From Candidatus Galacturonatibacter soehngenii (GTDB taxonomy: Bacteria; Bacillota; Clostridia; Lachnospirales; Lachnospiraceae): a DNA stretch of 64,000 bases. The notes below the pieces were generated by a model. It was given only the letters and a program-made list of their open reading frames with translations, made no database searches and had not been told where the DNA came from. Location: contig NZ_WAGX01000005.1 in NCBI RefSeq assembly GCF_008830185.1, forward strand, positions 434,001 to 498,000, given 5' to 3'. The stretch's first letter is position 1, and the number at the start of each line of letters is the position of its first letter. A program made the position numbers and the translations under genes. Shown here in pieces: positions 36,572-47,075 of the stretch.

Positions 36572-38056
36572 TTAGAATTGAAAATAAATAAATGGGTTAT
36601 AGCTTCCTTTAACCATATAAGCAATGCAAATGATAAATAGCAATACCATACCAATCGGATATAAGAAACTAATTACACGTACCAAAGGTACTTCCACATA
36701 GACGGAATGCTCTTTAAAAGGTGGTGTCAAATCAACGTTTTTACGGATTAAAATTCCCTTTGCCATAAATTGGTTCGCAATCGAAGCGATTGGTAGGGAA
36801 AATAAAATAGCGCCTATAAAAAAGATCCAAAATTCCTTTAGAAACATATAGGTATAGTCACTAAAGAACTCATTGCTTATAAAATTAAACATGCAAGTAA
36901 GATAACTTCCTGCCTCTTGCAAAGAATTTGCTCTAAAAATAACCCAGCCGATAATCACAACAAGCATAGCATACAAATGCCTTATAAAGCTTGGTATTTT
37001 CAATTGTTCAAATCGAAACACTTTTTCCATTGCAATAAATACAAAATTAATGATTCCCCATACTAAAAAGGTCCAATTCGCTCCATGCCAAACACCAGTT
37101 GCAATCCATACAATTGCTAAATTACGAATGAGTAAATCCTTATTGATAACCCTTGAACCGCCTAATGGAAAATACAGATAATCTCGAAACCATGTTCCAA
37201 GTGATATATGCCATCTTCTCCAAAATTCACTAATCGACTTAGAAATATACGGATAATTAAAATTACGGTCTAATTTAAATCCAAACATCAGGCCAAGCCC
37301 AACCGCCATATCCGAATATCCCGAAAAGTCAAAATAAATCTGAAAGGTATAAGCAAATGCTCCAAGCCACGCAAGGCTAATTGGTATGTTTCCCATTTTA
37401 TGTATTTCAAAAATTCGGTCTACCACAATTGCCATATTATTTGCAAGTAATACCTTTTTACCAAGTCCAGTAATAAAAAAGCAAACACCTGAAGAAAATT
37501 TCTTAAAGGTTTCTCTTCTCTGCGTGATTTGAGGTGCAAAGGCTTCATATTTCATAACAGGTCCTTGTGTTAATTTGGGAAAAAAAGATAAGTATAGGGC
37601 TAAGTGAAATAAATTCTTTTGTGCCTTTGCATCTTTTTTGTAAACATCCACCACATAAGAAATTGCTTGAAAGGTAAAAAACGAAATACCAATCGGTAAC
37701 GCAATTTCAATTACTTGTGTTTTCCCTCCTGTTGCGTAATATACGTTTTTACTGATAAAGGTTAAATACTTAAATACAACTAAAGTGGATAAATTAAATA
37801 TAACAGCAACACTCATCCAAAATGTTGCAGCCTTTTTTCGCCCTTTTGCCTCTCCTATTAGTAGTCCGATTAAATAGTTGACTACAATTGAAATAAGTAA
37901 AAGAAGGATGTACTTAGGCTCTCCAAACGTGTAAAAGAAAAGACTGCATATCAACAGTACGATATTCTTTAATGTTCTTGAAAAGAAAAACAGATAATAA
38001 AACATTAATACAAGGGGAAGAAAATAAAATAAAAATGCTAAACTTGAAAATGTCAT
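36572..38056 (-). CDS. MBOAT-family acetyltransferase (AlgI/WssH-like, CcsH-like)
   Basis: 494 residues with ~11 membrane helices. RRWHISLGTWFRDYLYFPLGG (His283) and GVWHGANWTFLVWG (His324) are the two invariant MBOAT histidine regions, in the AlgI/DltB branch. It moves acetyl groups across the membrane. It overlaps the upstream gene by 4 bases (ATGA) and is followed closely by its DHHW partner, as in alginate and Wss cellulose acetylation loci. Confidence 0.92.
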   Translation of the reverse strand: MTFSSLAFLFYFLPLVLMFYYLFFFSRTLKNIVLLICSLFFYTFGEPKYILLLLISIVVNYLIGLLIGEAKGRKKAATFWMSVAVIFNLSTLVVFKYLTFISKNVYYATGGKTQVIEIALPIGISFFTFQAISYVVDVYKKDAKAQKNLFHLALYLSFFPKLTQGPVMKYEAFAPQITQRRETFKKFSSGVCFFITGLGKKVLLANNMAIVVDRIFEIHKMGNIPISLAWLGAFAYTFQIYFDFSGYSDMAVGLGLMFGFKLDRNFNYPYISKSISEFWRRWHISLGTWFRDYLYFPLGGSRVINKDLLIRNLAIVWIATGVWHGANWTFLVWGIINFVFIAMEKVFRFEQLKIPSFIRHLYAMLVVIIGWVIFRANSLQEAGSYLTCMFNFISNEFFSDYTYMFLKEFWIFFIGAILFSLPIASIANQFMAKGILIRKNVDLTPPFKEHSVYVEVPLVRVISFLYPIGMVLLFIICIAYMVKGSYNPFIYFQF

Positions 38057-39216
38057 GGCGTCTCCTCCTCTTCCTGTTCTTCAAATATTTGATATAGTTT
38101 TTTTCGAATCATCTGATGATGCGCTTTTGCCTGGTTAAACCAGGTTGTAATTACAGCTCCAATAAAAAAGACAATCATTAATGCAAACAATCGAAACAAA
38201 AGAACAGAGTCTTTTAAACGCTGATAGGTAGAAGTTGCAATTGAAGGAACCTCTTGTGCCTTTGGTACTCCTACTGCTGCCACCTTAGCACTCACTCGTT
38301 TTAGCGATAGTGTCATATTTCCTGCATTGATGCTTTGTTTTGATTTAGCATATATTGTAACCTTTGTTGCCACACAATCGCTTTGTATCTCTAGCGCACC
38401 ATTTTCTGACAACGTAATTCCCTCTATGGAATCCTCTAGGAAAAAGGTCACGTCTGTATCCATTTCATTTCCTTCTAAATCAACAACACTCGCCTTATAT
38501 TTCTCAATTACAGCACCAGTATTTGGAAGTACTACCTCCTCTTCTCCCGTCAAGGTAATCAAATAATGACTCTCTTTCATGGCATCTATGCTACCAGATA
38601 AAAAGGCAAAGTTTCCAATGGAATAAGTGGCTGTTTGCTCATTCTCCATAACGGTTGTAATACCAAAGGATTGTATGTTGTTAAGTAAAACTCGCTCTCC
38701 CTTTTCATTAAAAAGTTGTGAGAATGGGACATATATGCTTCCGCTAAAACGAGCTGGTATTAGCAACGTACCATACTTGGCAGTTACTACCTGAGTATTT
38801 TTTGTTTCTTCCTCTTCTAAAATCGCATAGGATTTATCAAGCATGGTTACACTTGTCTTTGCATCAATTTTTATTGTTACATTCATCCTTAGATCAATGT
38901 CACTTTGATTTAAATACTGAAAACGAATTCCATCATAAGGCCCTAGATTACGCTTTGTATCCTCATAAATATAGATGGAATAATAATCTTCCTTTAATCC
39001 AGTTGTATCCGCTGTAACTTCTACCTGATAATTCTCACCTTTTCCACTCGTTTCTTTTGTAACACTGGCCCCATCATCCCACTCTTTAAGATTAGAGGGT
39101 GTTATACTCTTTTCTTCTTTGCTGCTTATTGCAAAAACCGTTTGTGGAAATGCCAGAAAACAAAACAGCAAAAGCATAAACCAAGACATTTTTTTTATAA
39201 TTTTTTCTCTGTTCAT
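38053..39216 (-). CDS. Membrane-anchored cellulose synthase accessory protein (CcsB-like)
   Basis: 387 residues. A signal peptide (cleavage near VFA-IS, ~29) is followed by beta-rich extracellular domains, one resembling a carbohydrate-binding/BcsB-like sandwich (YDGIRFQYLNQSDIDLRMNV). There is a single C-terminal helix (~340-362) and a charged cytoplasmic tail (EEQEEEETP). Sequence similarity alone is weak; position between synthase and MBOAT and the anchor topology suggest the co-polymerase role of BcsB/CcsB, guiding the nascent chain. Confidence 0.65.
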   Translation of the reverse strand: MNREKIIKKMSWFMLLLFCFLAFPQTVFAISSKEEKSITPSNLKEWDDGASVTKETSGKGENYQVEVTADTTGLKEDYYSIYIYEDTKRNLGPYDGIRFQYLNQSDIDLRMNVTIKIDAKTSVTMLDKSYAILEEEETKNTQVVTAKYGTLLIPARFSGSIYVPFSQLFNEKGERVLLNNIQSFGITTVMENEQTATYSIGNFAFLSGSIDAMKESHYLITLTGEEEVVLPNTGAVIEKYKASVVDLEGNEMDTDVTFFLEDSIEGITLSENGALEIQSDCVATKVTIYAKSKQSINAGNMTLSLKRVSAKVAAVGVPKAQEVPSIATSTYQRLKDSVLLFRLFALMIVFFIGAVITTWFNQAKAHHQMIRKKLYQIFEEQEEEETP

Positions 39217-39248
39217 ATGTATATCAAATCTCCACTCTAACTTGTGTA

Positions 39249-41528
39249 CTACAAGTAATTTAGTTCATCAAAGTATTCATATTTTTTTAATACATGATCT
39301 AATTTCTTATGGTATTTTGTCTTTTCATCCACGTCAATTTCACAATCGTACATCCAAGATTTTAATACAGCACGAAACTTTGTATTATGAATTAGTTCAT
39401 TCTCATTTTTTATTCGATAACAACTACCGAACTTTGCATTTTTGTCCTCTAGAATGCAATCAATCTTAATACCTTGTTCCACTAAAGTAATTTCAGTTGG
39501 GATTTTAGTTCCTCTAAGGAATTGTATGGTTAAAAACTCATAATTAAAATCTCTTAGTAAAACACGATTACCCTCAATTGTTTCTACATAATTCATTAAT
39601 TCCACTCTTGGAAGCTTTCTACTAAAATAATCTCTTCCACCTGTTCGTCTCCAAATATTTATCATAATGTCATCTACCGTACTTAAGCCAGCTTCGATTT
39701 CTTTTGGAAGAGAAGGTTCTCTATCATATACGATTTGCAGCATTTCCTGATTATCCTTCTCTGTAATATCAAGCATTTCAAAACCATACATCCATTTGTC
39801 CTTACGGCTCATTACATTGGCTACCCTGGCCTTAAAGCTTGTCTCATATTGATTGGTGGCTAACTTAATTATCACTTCTTCTTTTGGAGAAATCCATTCA
39901 GGAAAATTAAGTGCGACTGAGATTCCTTTTTCTGATATGTTGACGGTCTTTGTTCGTATCATACGATTACCGTATGTAATCAGACAATCCACCTCTACAT
40001 CAAAGCGTTCAAACTGTCTATGAGGCTGTCTTCCAAACATGAAAAACAAAGCCATCAATAAATTAAATAAATTCACCAAAAGCCAAAACATAATAACGAC
40101 ATACATAGGTGTTCCCATTCGAAACGTTTCAATCACACACTTGGTTAACCCTAGTACACTAAATCCAAGTAATACAAACAAAAGAATTGACTGCTTAAAG
40201 CGATACCATACTCCACTACCAGATAACTTTTGCTTTGAGTCTTTTTTGGTAACCACAAATTTTCTTTGTGATATACCAAAGGTTTCTAATAAAACTGCAG
40301 GTAGCAGACTAGGAAACAATATGGTTTCATAAATATTGGTCAGCCTTGTATTACGAATATTTCCTGACAAGAGCCGAAGGGTTGTGTTATTTAATAAATA
40401 CATCGGTAGCCAAAATAACAATATTTCCCATAAGGTGCACTTAACCACTATGACGTTAAATACTGCATATAGAATTGGCGACATAATATAAATAAAGCGT
40501 TTGAGAGCCCCATACCAATAGGTAATGGACGTAAGGTAGCTTAACTTCTGATTGAGATTAAGTCCTTTTTGGAAAAGAATATTTACTTTTCTACCTGTTT
40601 GAATACATCCTCTCGCCCATCTTTGTCTTTGCTTAATCAGACTCTTTAAATCTTCTGGTGCCATTCCACAAGCATAGGATTCATTAATGGCATAGCATTG
40701 GTATCCTTTGCTTTGAATTACCATACCTGTTGCAAAGTCTTCTGTGATAACGCCTGTATAAAATCCACCTGCGGCTTCTAATGCCTCTCGTGATAAAATT
40801 GTATTCGTCCCACCATATATAACTGTATTGCTGGCATTACGCATAACTTGAACATCTCGATAAAAATAATCTTGTTCATTTGGAATACGATCTTCGGAAT
40901 AAAGATTGTATTGAAATAAGTCTGGATTATAAAACGTTTGAGGGGTTTGTAAAAAACCAACCTTTTCTTCTCCCAAAAGATAAGGCATACAATTGGTTAA
41001 AAAGTTATGTCGTGGCATCATATCAGCATCAAAAGTAACTATATATGGAGAACTTGTTACACTTAAAGCATGATTTAAATTACCAGCCTTTGCAAACTGA
41101 TGGGTATCTCTTACCAGATGAGTCACTCCCATTTTTCGTGCTAAGACGCCCATTTCCTCTCGATGTCCGTCATCACATAAGTAGATATGTACTTTTGATT
41201 TGTCTGGATAATCCATGTGCAAGCAAGCATTGATGGTTTTGTAAAGAAGTTCTGGAGGTTCGTTGTATGTGGATATAAAAACATCCACATCCGGATATTT
41301 AGAAGGCTCTATTTCAGGTCTTTTTGGTATATAGATATTCGATAGCTGACTAAAATGGACTACCATTTCAAAAAAACCTATAATTTCCACTATAAGCAGA
41401 CTAATTCCACATATTGTAGAGATAATCCCATATTGAAAGGGCAAGGTGCGAAATGTTCTCCATAAAATATAGATTACTGAACTAAGAATCGTAAAGAAAA
41501 CTAATAGCTTTTTAATAACTGGTTTCAT
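39249..41528 (-). CDS. Cellulose synthase catalytic subunit with PilZ domain (CcsA/BcsA-like)
   Basis: 759 residues. Two N-terminal helices lead to a GT2 domain with STYNE, CDDG (Asp119-120), FDADMMP (167-169), TED (262-264) and QRQRW (300-304), the D,D,D,QxxRW set of processive beta-glycan synthases. Further helices span ~320-510. A PilZ domain follows, with its c-di-GMP binding RxxxR in HRQFERFDVEV and NISEKG. The last ~150 residues form an extra PilZ-like or novel tail. It polymerises UDP-glucose and extrudes the chain, probably only when c-di-GMP is bound. A c-di-GMP riboswitch controls its mRNA. Confidence 0.93.
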   Translation of the reverse strand: MKPVIKKLLVFFTILSSVIYILWRTFRTLPFQYGIISTICGISLLIVEIIGFFEMVVHFSQLSNIYIPKRPEIEPSKYPDVDVFISTYNEPPELLYKTINACLHMDYPDKSKVHIYLCDDGHREEMGVLARKMGVTHLVRDTHQFAKAGNLNHALSVTSSPYIVTFDADMMPRHNFLTNCMPYLLGEEKVGFLQTPQTFYNPDLFQYNLYSEDRIPNEQDYFYRDVQVMRNASNTVIYGGTNTILSREALEAAGGFYTGVITEDFATGMVIQSKGYQCYAINESYACGMAPEDLKSLIKQRQRWARGCIQTGRKVNILFQKGLNLNQKLSYLTSITYWYGALKRFIYIMSPILYAVFNVIVVKCTLWEILLFWLPMYLLNNTTLRLLSGNIRNTRLTNIYETILFPSLLPAVLLETFGISQRKFVVTKKDSKQKLSGSGVWYRFKQSILLFVLLGFSVLGLTKCVIETFRMGTPMYVVIMFWLLVNLFNLLMALFFMFGRQPHRQFERFDVEVDCLITYGNRMIRTKTVNISEKGISVALNFPEWISPKEEVIIKLATNQYETSFKARVANVMSRKDKWMYGFEMLDITEKDNQEMLQIVYDREPSLPKEIEAGLSTVDDIMINIWRRTGGRDYFSRKLPRVELMNYVETIEGNRVLLRDFNYEFLTIQFLRGTKIPTEITLVEQGIKIDCILEDKNAKFGSCYRIKNENELIHNTKFRAVLKSWMYDCEIDVDEKTKYHKKLDHVLKKYEYFDELNYL

Positions 41529-41576
41529 CTTTTGATATCTCCCATAATTCTAATTCTATGTATCTTCATTTTTCCT

Positions 41577-41613
41577 AAAAAAAAGCAACTAAATACATAA
41601 CTGTATTAGTTGC
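41577..41613 (-). terminator. Riboswitch expression-platform terminator before ccsA-like gene
   Basis: GCAACTAAATAC (41585-41596) and GTATTAGTTGC (41603-41613) form an 11-bp stem with one bulged base. Eight T residues follow on the minus strand (41577-41584). Its 5' arm shares bases 41611-41613 with the 3' end of the aptamer, so folding of the two can compete. Confidence 0.88.
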
Positions 41614-41690
41614 AACTGAACTACCATAGAAAAAACTTTTCGACAGGCTTCTAGCTTTGCGTCCTTATCTTTCGATAAGTTTGCCAAATT
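41611..41690 (-). promoter_or_regulatory. c-di-GMP-I (GEMM) riboswitch aptamer
   Basis: Read on the minus strand the region holds the GEMM-I landmarks in order: GGCAAAC, a helix closed by a GAAA tetraloop (CTTATC-GAAA-GATAAG), the invariant GACGCAAAGC, a second helix region, and ATGGTAG followed by TTCAGTTGC. It lies in the leader of the cellulose synthase operon, about 80 bases from the start codon and just before an intrinsic terminator. It should bind c-di-GMP and decide read-through into the operon. Confidence 0.9.
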
Positions 41691-41722
41691 AAACTCTAAA
41701 TTTTATTTGATTTCTCCGCTTT

Positions 41723-41751
41723 ATTGTAACGTTTTTTTTATAAGATTTCAA
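41723..41751 (-). promoter_or_regulatory. Promoter of the riboswitch-controlled cellulose operon
   Basis: On the minus strand TTGAAA (41746-41751), 17 bp, TACAAT (41723-41728). The expected start is about 30 bases upstream of the aptamer. With the riboswitch, terminator and gdhA terminator this accounts for the whole 41529-41860 gap. Confidence 0.7.
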
Positions 41752-41813
41752 TTATTTTTGACCACTTTATAAATTTATAATAATTATAAACTAACTCACT
41801 TTTAAACGAATAA

Positions 41814-41845
41814 AAACCGAAAAGACGTTTTTATCTTCTCGGTTT
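41814..41845 (-). terminator. Terminator of gdhA
   Basis: AAACCGAAAAGA pairs with TCTTCTCGGTTT (one G-U) around an 8-base loop, with TTTTA following on the minus strand, 15 bases past the gdhA stop. Confidence 0.87.
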
Positions 41846-41860
41846 CTAGTTGACTTAATA

Positions 41861-43310
<1,450 letters not shown>

Positions 43311-43395
43311 TATATTATATCAATTTGTGCGTTAAATTATAGTATTTTTTGTTTATCTGATTCTATCTTGTCCAAAACATAGATAACTTATGCAA

Positions 43396-43425
43396 AAATA
43401 AAATGTGAGAATATACATTCTCACA
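43396..43425 (-). terminator. Terminator of the LysM protein gene
   Basis: TGTGAGAAT/ATTCTCACA, perfect 9-bp stem with a 4-base loop, followed on the minus strand by TTTTATTTT, 6 bases past the stop codon. Confidence 0.9.
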
Positions 43426-43430
43426 CCTTG

Positions 43431-44729
43431 TTATGGTTCTGGTAGCAGTCGCTCTATCTTACAATTAGATACTATAATGAGCCATAACTGCGGATAATAA
43501 TTCATAATGTACCATAGACCTGTACCGCTTAATTTTTTTTCGATGACTAGTTTTACAATTTCATAAAGTGCTCTTGCATCTACAAACCAGACAATATTTC
43601 GGTTAATTCTGGCATCTGTTTCCATTGAATATTCGAAATGGGGCGTCTTTGATTTGTCATCAAAAGAAATAATAGATTCTGTCAAAATCGCTAACTCAAT
43701 TGCAGATTCCAAAGTGACTGCATTGGCTTGTGTATATCCTAAAATATAGGGAAGTCTCCAATCATAACCAAGCAAAGGAAAACCAATGTTTACTACACTT
43801 GGAGTCACTGACTCTAGCATATAATCTAGATACGCTGTGATGGTTTTAATTGAACTAACAGGACCTGGTGGTTCATACTTTGTTCCCCAAAGAAATTTCA
43901 TCAAATAGATTTCATCTACCAACTCACTGTATTCGGTATAATCGACATTTTCAAATATCGATTGATTTTCTATTGATACTACATTAGGGTCAATTGTAAT
44001 AAATATAATAAATCCTTCTTTACGCAAATATGACGTAATTCTACGAAGGTAACTTATGTACAAATCTTGATTGGATGAATTTAAATAGGTAATGGTGATA
44101 TTGATTCCAGAATATCCTTTTTCTTTCATAATGTTTGCCATGTTTTGCGCATGCCTATCTTGAAATTGTGTATTAATTAAAATATCATACACAATTTCTG
44201 GATTCTTTTCTCCTAAGATCGTAAGACTTGTTAATAGCATCACTGGAATGACTCCTGCTTCCTTTGCAAGCTGAATCAGCTCGGAATCATCATAAAAGGA
44301 TTCGATTTCCCCGCCTTTCATTGTCTTATAGTTTAAGATAGATAAGTAGGTTAAATATGGCATTGCATTTCTTAAAATTCTCCTATCAATAAAGGGGTAT
44401 GCATAAGCATTCGTTGTAATGGTAGCTTGTGTATCATAGCTTATAACTAGCGTTTCGCCTGGAATGATATAATCACGGTCGAAAAGAACAGGATTATTGC
44501 GATATAATTGCATCATTGTAATCTGTTTCTCTTTTGCAATGCTTTCTAATGTATCTCCTTCCTTCACCTCGTATGTTTCAGAAGGATAGGCAATCACTAT
44601 TGTCTGACCAATTACTAGATTATTTGGATTTATGATACCATTTTCTCGAATGAGCCGATTTACTGGCACTTTATATTTATTCGCAATGGATTCGATGGTG
44701 TCACCTGCTTGAACCACATGTATTGTCAT
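43431..44729 (-). CDS. LysM protein with GH18-like (YaaH/SleL-type) domain, catalytic residues apparently lost
   Basis: 432 residues from the ATG at 44729 (MTIHVVQAGDTIESIANKY); the longer frame starts without a ribosome binding site. Two N-terminal LysM repeats (residues 1-48 and 52-98) bind peptidoglycan. The remainder resembles the GH18 spore-germination hydrolases YaaH/SleL. The position of the DxxDxDxE motif reads GYSGINITITYLN, so the acidic residues of the catalytic motif appear to be Thr. No signal peptide is present, as is usual for spore-coat members. Possibly a spore or wall binding protein rather than an enzyme. Confidence 0.83.
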   Translation of the reverse strand: MTIHVVQAGDTIESIANKYKVPVNRLIRENGIINPNNLVIGQTIVIAYPSETYEVKEGDTLESIAKEKQITMMQLYRNNPVLFDRDYIIPGETLVISYDTQATITTNAYAYPFIDRRILRNAMPYLTYLSILNYKTMKGGEIESFYDDSELIQLAKEAGVIPVMLLTSLTILGEKNPEIVYDILINTQFQDRHAQNMANIMKEKGYSGINITITYLNSSNQDLYISYLRRITSYLRKEGFIIFITIDPNVVSIENQSIFENVDYTEYSELVDEIYLMKFLWGTKYEPPGPVSSIKTITAYLDYMLESVTPSVVNIGFPLLGYDWRLPYILGYTQANAVTLESAIELAILTESIISFDDKSKTPHFEYSMETDARINRNIVWFVDARALYEIVKLVIEKKLSGTGLWYIMNYYPQLWLIIVSNCKIERLLPEP

Positions 44730-44789
44730 AGCCAAAACCTTTAATTTTTTTACTATATATATGAAAATAAACAATTATAAATTACTATA

Positions 44790-46661
44790 TCATTTACTCT
44801 TCCTCCATTTTAATAATAAGGAAGAATTTATAATTACGAAAATTGAACCAGCATTATGAACCAATGCTCCCATAACTGGATTTAAAATACCTGAAACTGC
44901 TAAAATAATTGCAACAAAGTTTAGTATCATGGAAAATGCAAGATTGTATTTTATCTTTAACATCATCTTTTTGGATAACAATATTAGGTGTGGCAATTCC
45001 TTTAAATCATCATTTACCAAAGCAATGTCTGCTGCTTCAACCGCGATATCACTTCCAACTCCTCCCATGGCAATTCCTATATATGCCATTTTTAAGGCTG
45101 GAGCATCGTTGATTCCGTCTCCAATCATGCATACCTTTTTTCCCTCTTTTTGATACGTTTCAATGTAATTTAATTTATCCTCTGGAAGACAATTGGAATG
45201 AATATCCTTAATCCCAAGCAAAGTGGCAATATGGCTTGCACTACGTTCATGGTCTCCTGTTAGCAAAACAGGAACCATTCCACTTGACTTGATTTCATCT
45301 ACCATTTTTATCGCTTCATCTCTAATAGTATCTGATAACACTAAGTAACCTGCAAGCTCATGGTTTAAGCTTAGATAAATAATCGTACAACCTTTCTCTA
45401 GATATTGGTCAACCTCCTTTAACACTCTATCACTAATAGCTATACTATATTCCAATAAAAGTTGTTTATTGCCAGCTAAAACAATCGTATCACCAACAAT
45501 TCCAGTGACACCTCTTCCAGGTAACATCTTAAATCCTTTTACTTCTTTTTGTTCTTTTGCTTTTTCATTTTCATAACTTTCCACAATTGCTTTTCCAAGT
45601 GGATGCTCAGATCTTGCTTCCACACAAACTGCATATTCATATAACTCTTCTTTTGTGATATCTTCCTTAACACTTGATACTGCGATTACTTTTGGCTTTC
45701 CATAGGTTAAAGTACCTGTTTTATCAAATGTTATCTTAGATACCGATGCTAATCTCTCCAAAGCATCTCCTTCTCGAACCAAAAAACCGTGCTTGGTAGC
45801 GTTTCCAATGGCTGCCATGATAGCAGTTGATGTAGCAAGTACTAAAGCGCAAGGACAAAAGACAACCAAAATAGTGACTGCACGAATGATTTCCCCCGAA
45901 AAAAACCAAGTAAGCGCTGCAAAACTTAAGGCAATGATTACAATCCATGTTGCCCATTTATCTGCAATTCCCACAATTTTAGCTTTTGATGCATCTGCGG
46001 ACTGAACTAAGCGAATCATTCGTTGGATGGAGCTGTCATTTCCCACCTTGGTTGCTTTCATATCAAAGGAGCCAAATTGGTTGACAGTTCCACTAAATAC
46101 CTCATCCTCAACACTTTTATCAACAGGCAAGGACTCACCTGTCATAACCGCTTGATTCACAGAGGTATGTCCCTCTAGAATAATTCCATCCACAGGTATT
46201 GTTTCTCCTGGAAGTACACGAATCAAATCACCAATCATAACTTGGTCGGCTGGAATTATCTTCTCGCCTTCTTCGAAAAGCTTACGTGCTGTTTGGGGTG
46301 TTAAATTTACTAGTCTTTCTATACCGGCTCTGGCTTTGGCAACTGTCACTTCTTCTAACAATGCACCTAACTGCATAATAAATGCAATCTCACCTGCTGC
46401 AAAATGTTCTCCGATTATTACTGCCGCAACAAGTGCTATGGACACAAGTACATCTGCCTTAATATCAAATTCAGTAACTAGTCCAATGACTGCTTCAAGT
46501 ATAATTGGTACACCACATAGTAAAATAGCAAACCACGCCATATCAAATGGCATAATAATCAAATCAAAAATGCTAAGTAATAATGCAAACGCAGAAAGTA
46601 CCAAACAAATAATGTCTCTTTTGATACCTCCCCACTCTAATAGCGCCTCTATATGTTTCAT
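44790..46661 (-). CDS. Heavy-metal P1B-type ATPase
   Basis: 623 residues from the ATG at 46661 with AAGGAGG; the in-frame codons upstream run through the operator. There is no N-terminal metal-binding domain. TGESLPVDKS, the metal-site CPC in VFCPCALVLAT, the phosphorylation motif DKTGTLTYGKP, HPLGKAIV and GDGINDAPALKMAYIG are intact. The last helix has HNAGSIFVIINSSLL. It exports a soft metal ion. The metal is unsure: the CsoR-type operator suggests copper, while the last helix looks more like Zn/Cd types. Confidence 0.92.
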   Translation of the reverse strand: MKHIEALLEWGGIKRDIICLVLSAFALLLSIFDLIIMPFDMAWFAILLCGVPIILEAVIGLVTEFDIKADVLVSIALVAAVIIGEHFAAGEIAFIMQLGALLEEVTVAKARAGIERLVNLTPQTARKLFEEGEKIIPADQVMIGDLIRVLPGETIPVDGIILEGHTSVNQAVMTGESLPVDKSVEDEVFSGTVNQFGSFDMKATKVGNDSSIQRMIRLVQSADASKAKIVGIADKWATWIVIIALSFAALTWFFSGEIIRAVTILVVFCPCALVLATSTAIMAAIGNATKHGFLVREGDALERLASVSKITFDKTGTLTYGKPKVIAVSSVKEDITKEELYEYAVCVEARSEHPLGKAIVESYENEKAKEQKEVKGFKMLPGRGVTGIVGDTIVLAGNKQLLLEYSIAISDRVLKEVDQYLEKGCTIIYLSLNHELAGYLVLSDTIRDEAIKMVDEIKSSGMVPVLLTGDHERSASHIATLLGIKDIHSNCLPEDKLNYIETYQKEGKKVCMIGDGINDAPALKMAYIGIAMGGVGSDIAVEAADIALVNDDLKELPHLILLSKKMMLKIKYNLAFSMILNFVAIILAVSGILNPVMGALVHNAGSIFVIINSSLLLKWRKSK

Positions 46662-46676
46662 TTCATCCTCCTTTTT

Positions 46677-46727
46677 ATACCCATGGGGGTATATGTATAT
46701 AATACGCATTGAGGATTTCTATGTCAA
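46677..46727 (-). promoter_or_regulatory. Promoter and CsoR-type operator of the P-type ATPase
   Basis: On the minus strand TTGACA (46722-46727), 17 bp, TATTAT (46699-46704). ATACCCATGGGGGTAT (46677-46692, given on the plus strand) has the T/A-flanked C/G tract typical of CsoR/RcnR-family operators. It lies just downstream of the -10 box, 15 bases before the start codon. Confidence 0.85.
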
Positions 46728-46748
46728 GAGGTTATCGTTTCCAATCAC

Positions 46749-46780
46749 AAAAAAAGAAAGCACCTTGTGCTTTCCTTTTT
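46749..46780. terminator. Terminator of csoR
   Basis: GAAAGCAC-CTT-GTGCTTTC (46756-46774) with runs of seven A on the left and five or more T on the right, so it can work on either strand. It is 7 bases past the csoR stop. Confidence 0.88.
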
Positions 46781-46786
46781 TCATAA

Positions 46787-47062
46787 TTATTTCATATTTG
46801 CAAAACGTTCCACTGCTTTGGTAAAGCTCTCAATGGTCTTATCTGGATCCCCGTGTTCAATTCCATCACGCACACAGTGCTTTATATGCCCTTCAAGTAC
46901 CACTTGACCGACGCGGTGCAACGCTGACTTGGCTGCATTTATTTGGGATAAGACGTCTTCGCATGGGACATCTTCTTCTACCATTCTATCAATTGCTTGT
47001 ACCTGACCAATAATTTTATTTAATCTTCTGTGCAGATTCTCCGCATCCATACATTGCTTCAT
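46787..47062 (-). CDS. csoR: CsoR-family metal-sensing repressor
   Basis: 91 residues from the ATG at 47062; the GTG three codons upstream is part of AAGGAGGTG. All-helical DUF156/CsoR fold with LHRRLNKIIGQVQAIDRMVEE. Cys34, His59 and Cys63 (GHIKHC) match the CsoR copper-binding triad. It releases DNA on metal binding. The operator ATACCCATGGGGGTAT in front of the downstream P-type ATPase is the obvious target. The gene starts 13 bases past the pepF stop, so it may share that transcript. Confidence 0.9.
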   Translation of the reverse strand: MKQCMDAENLHRRLNKIIGQVQAIDRMVEEDVPCEDVLSQINAAKSALHRVGQVVLEGHIKHCVRDGIEHGDPDKTIESFTKAVERFANMK

Positions 47063-47075
47063 AAAATGCACCTCC

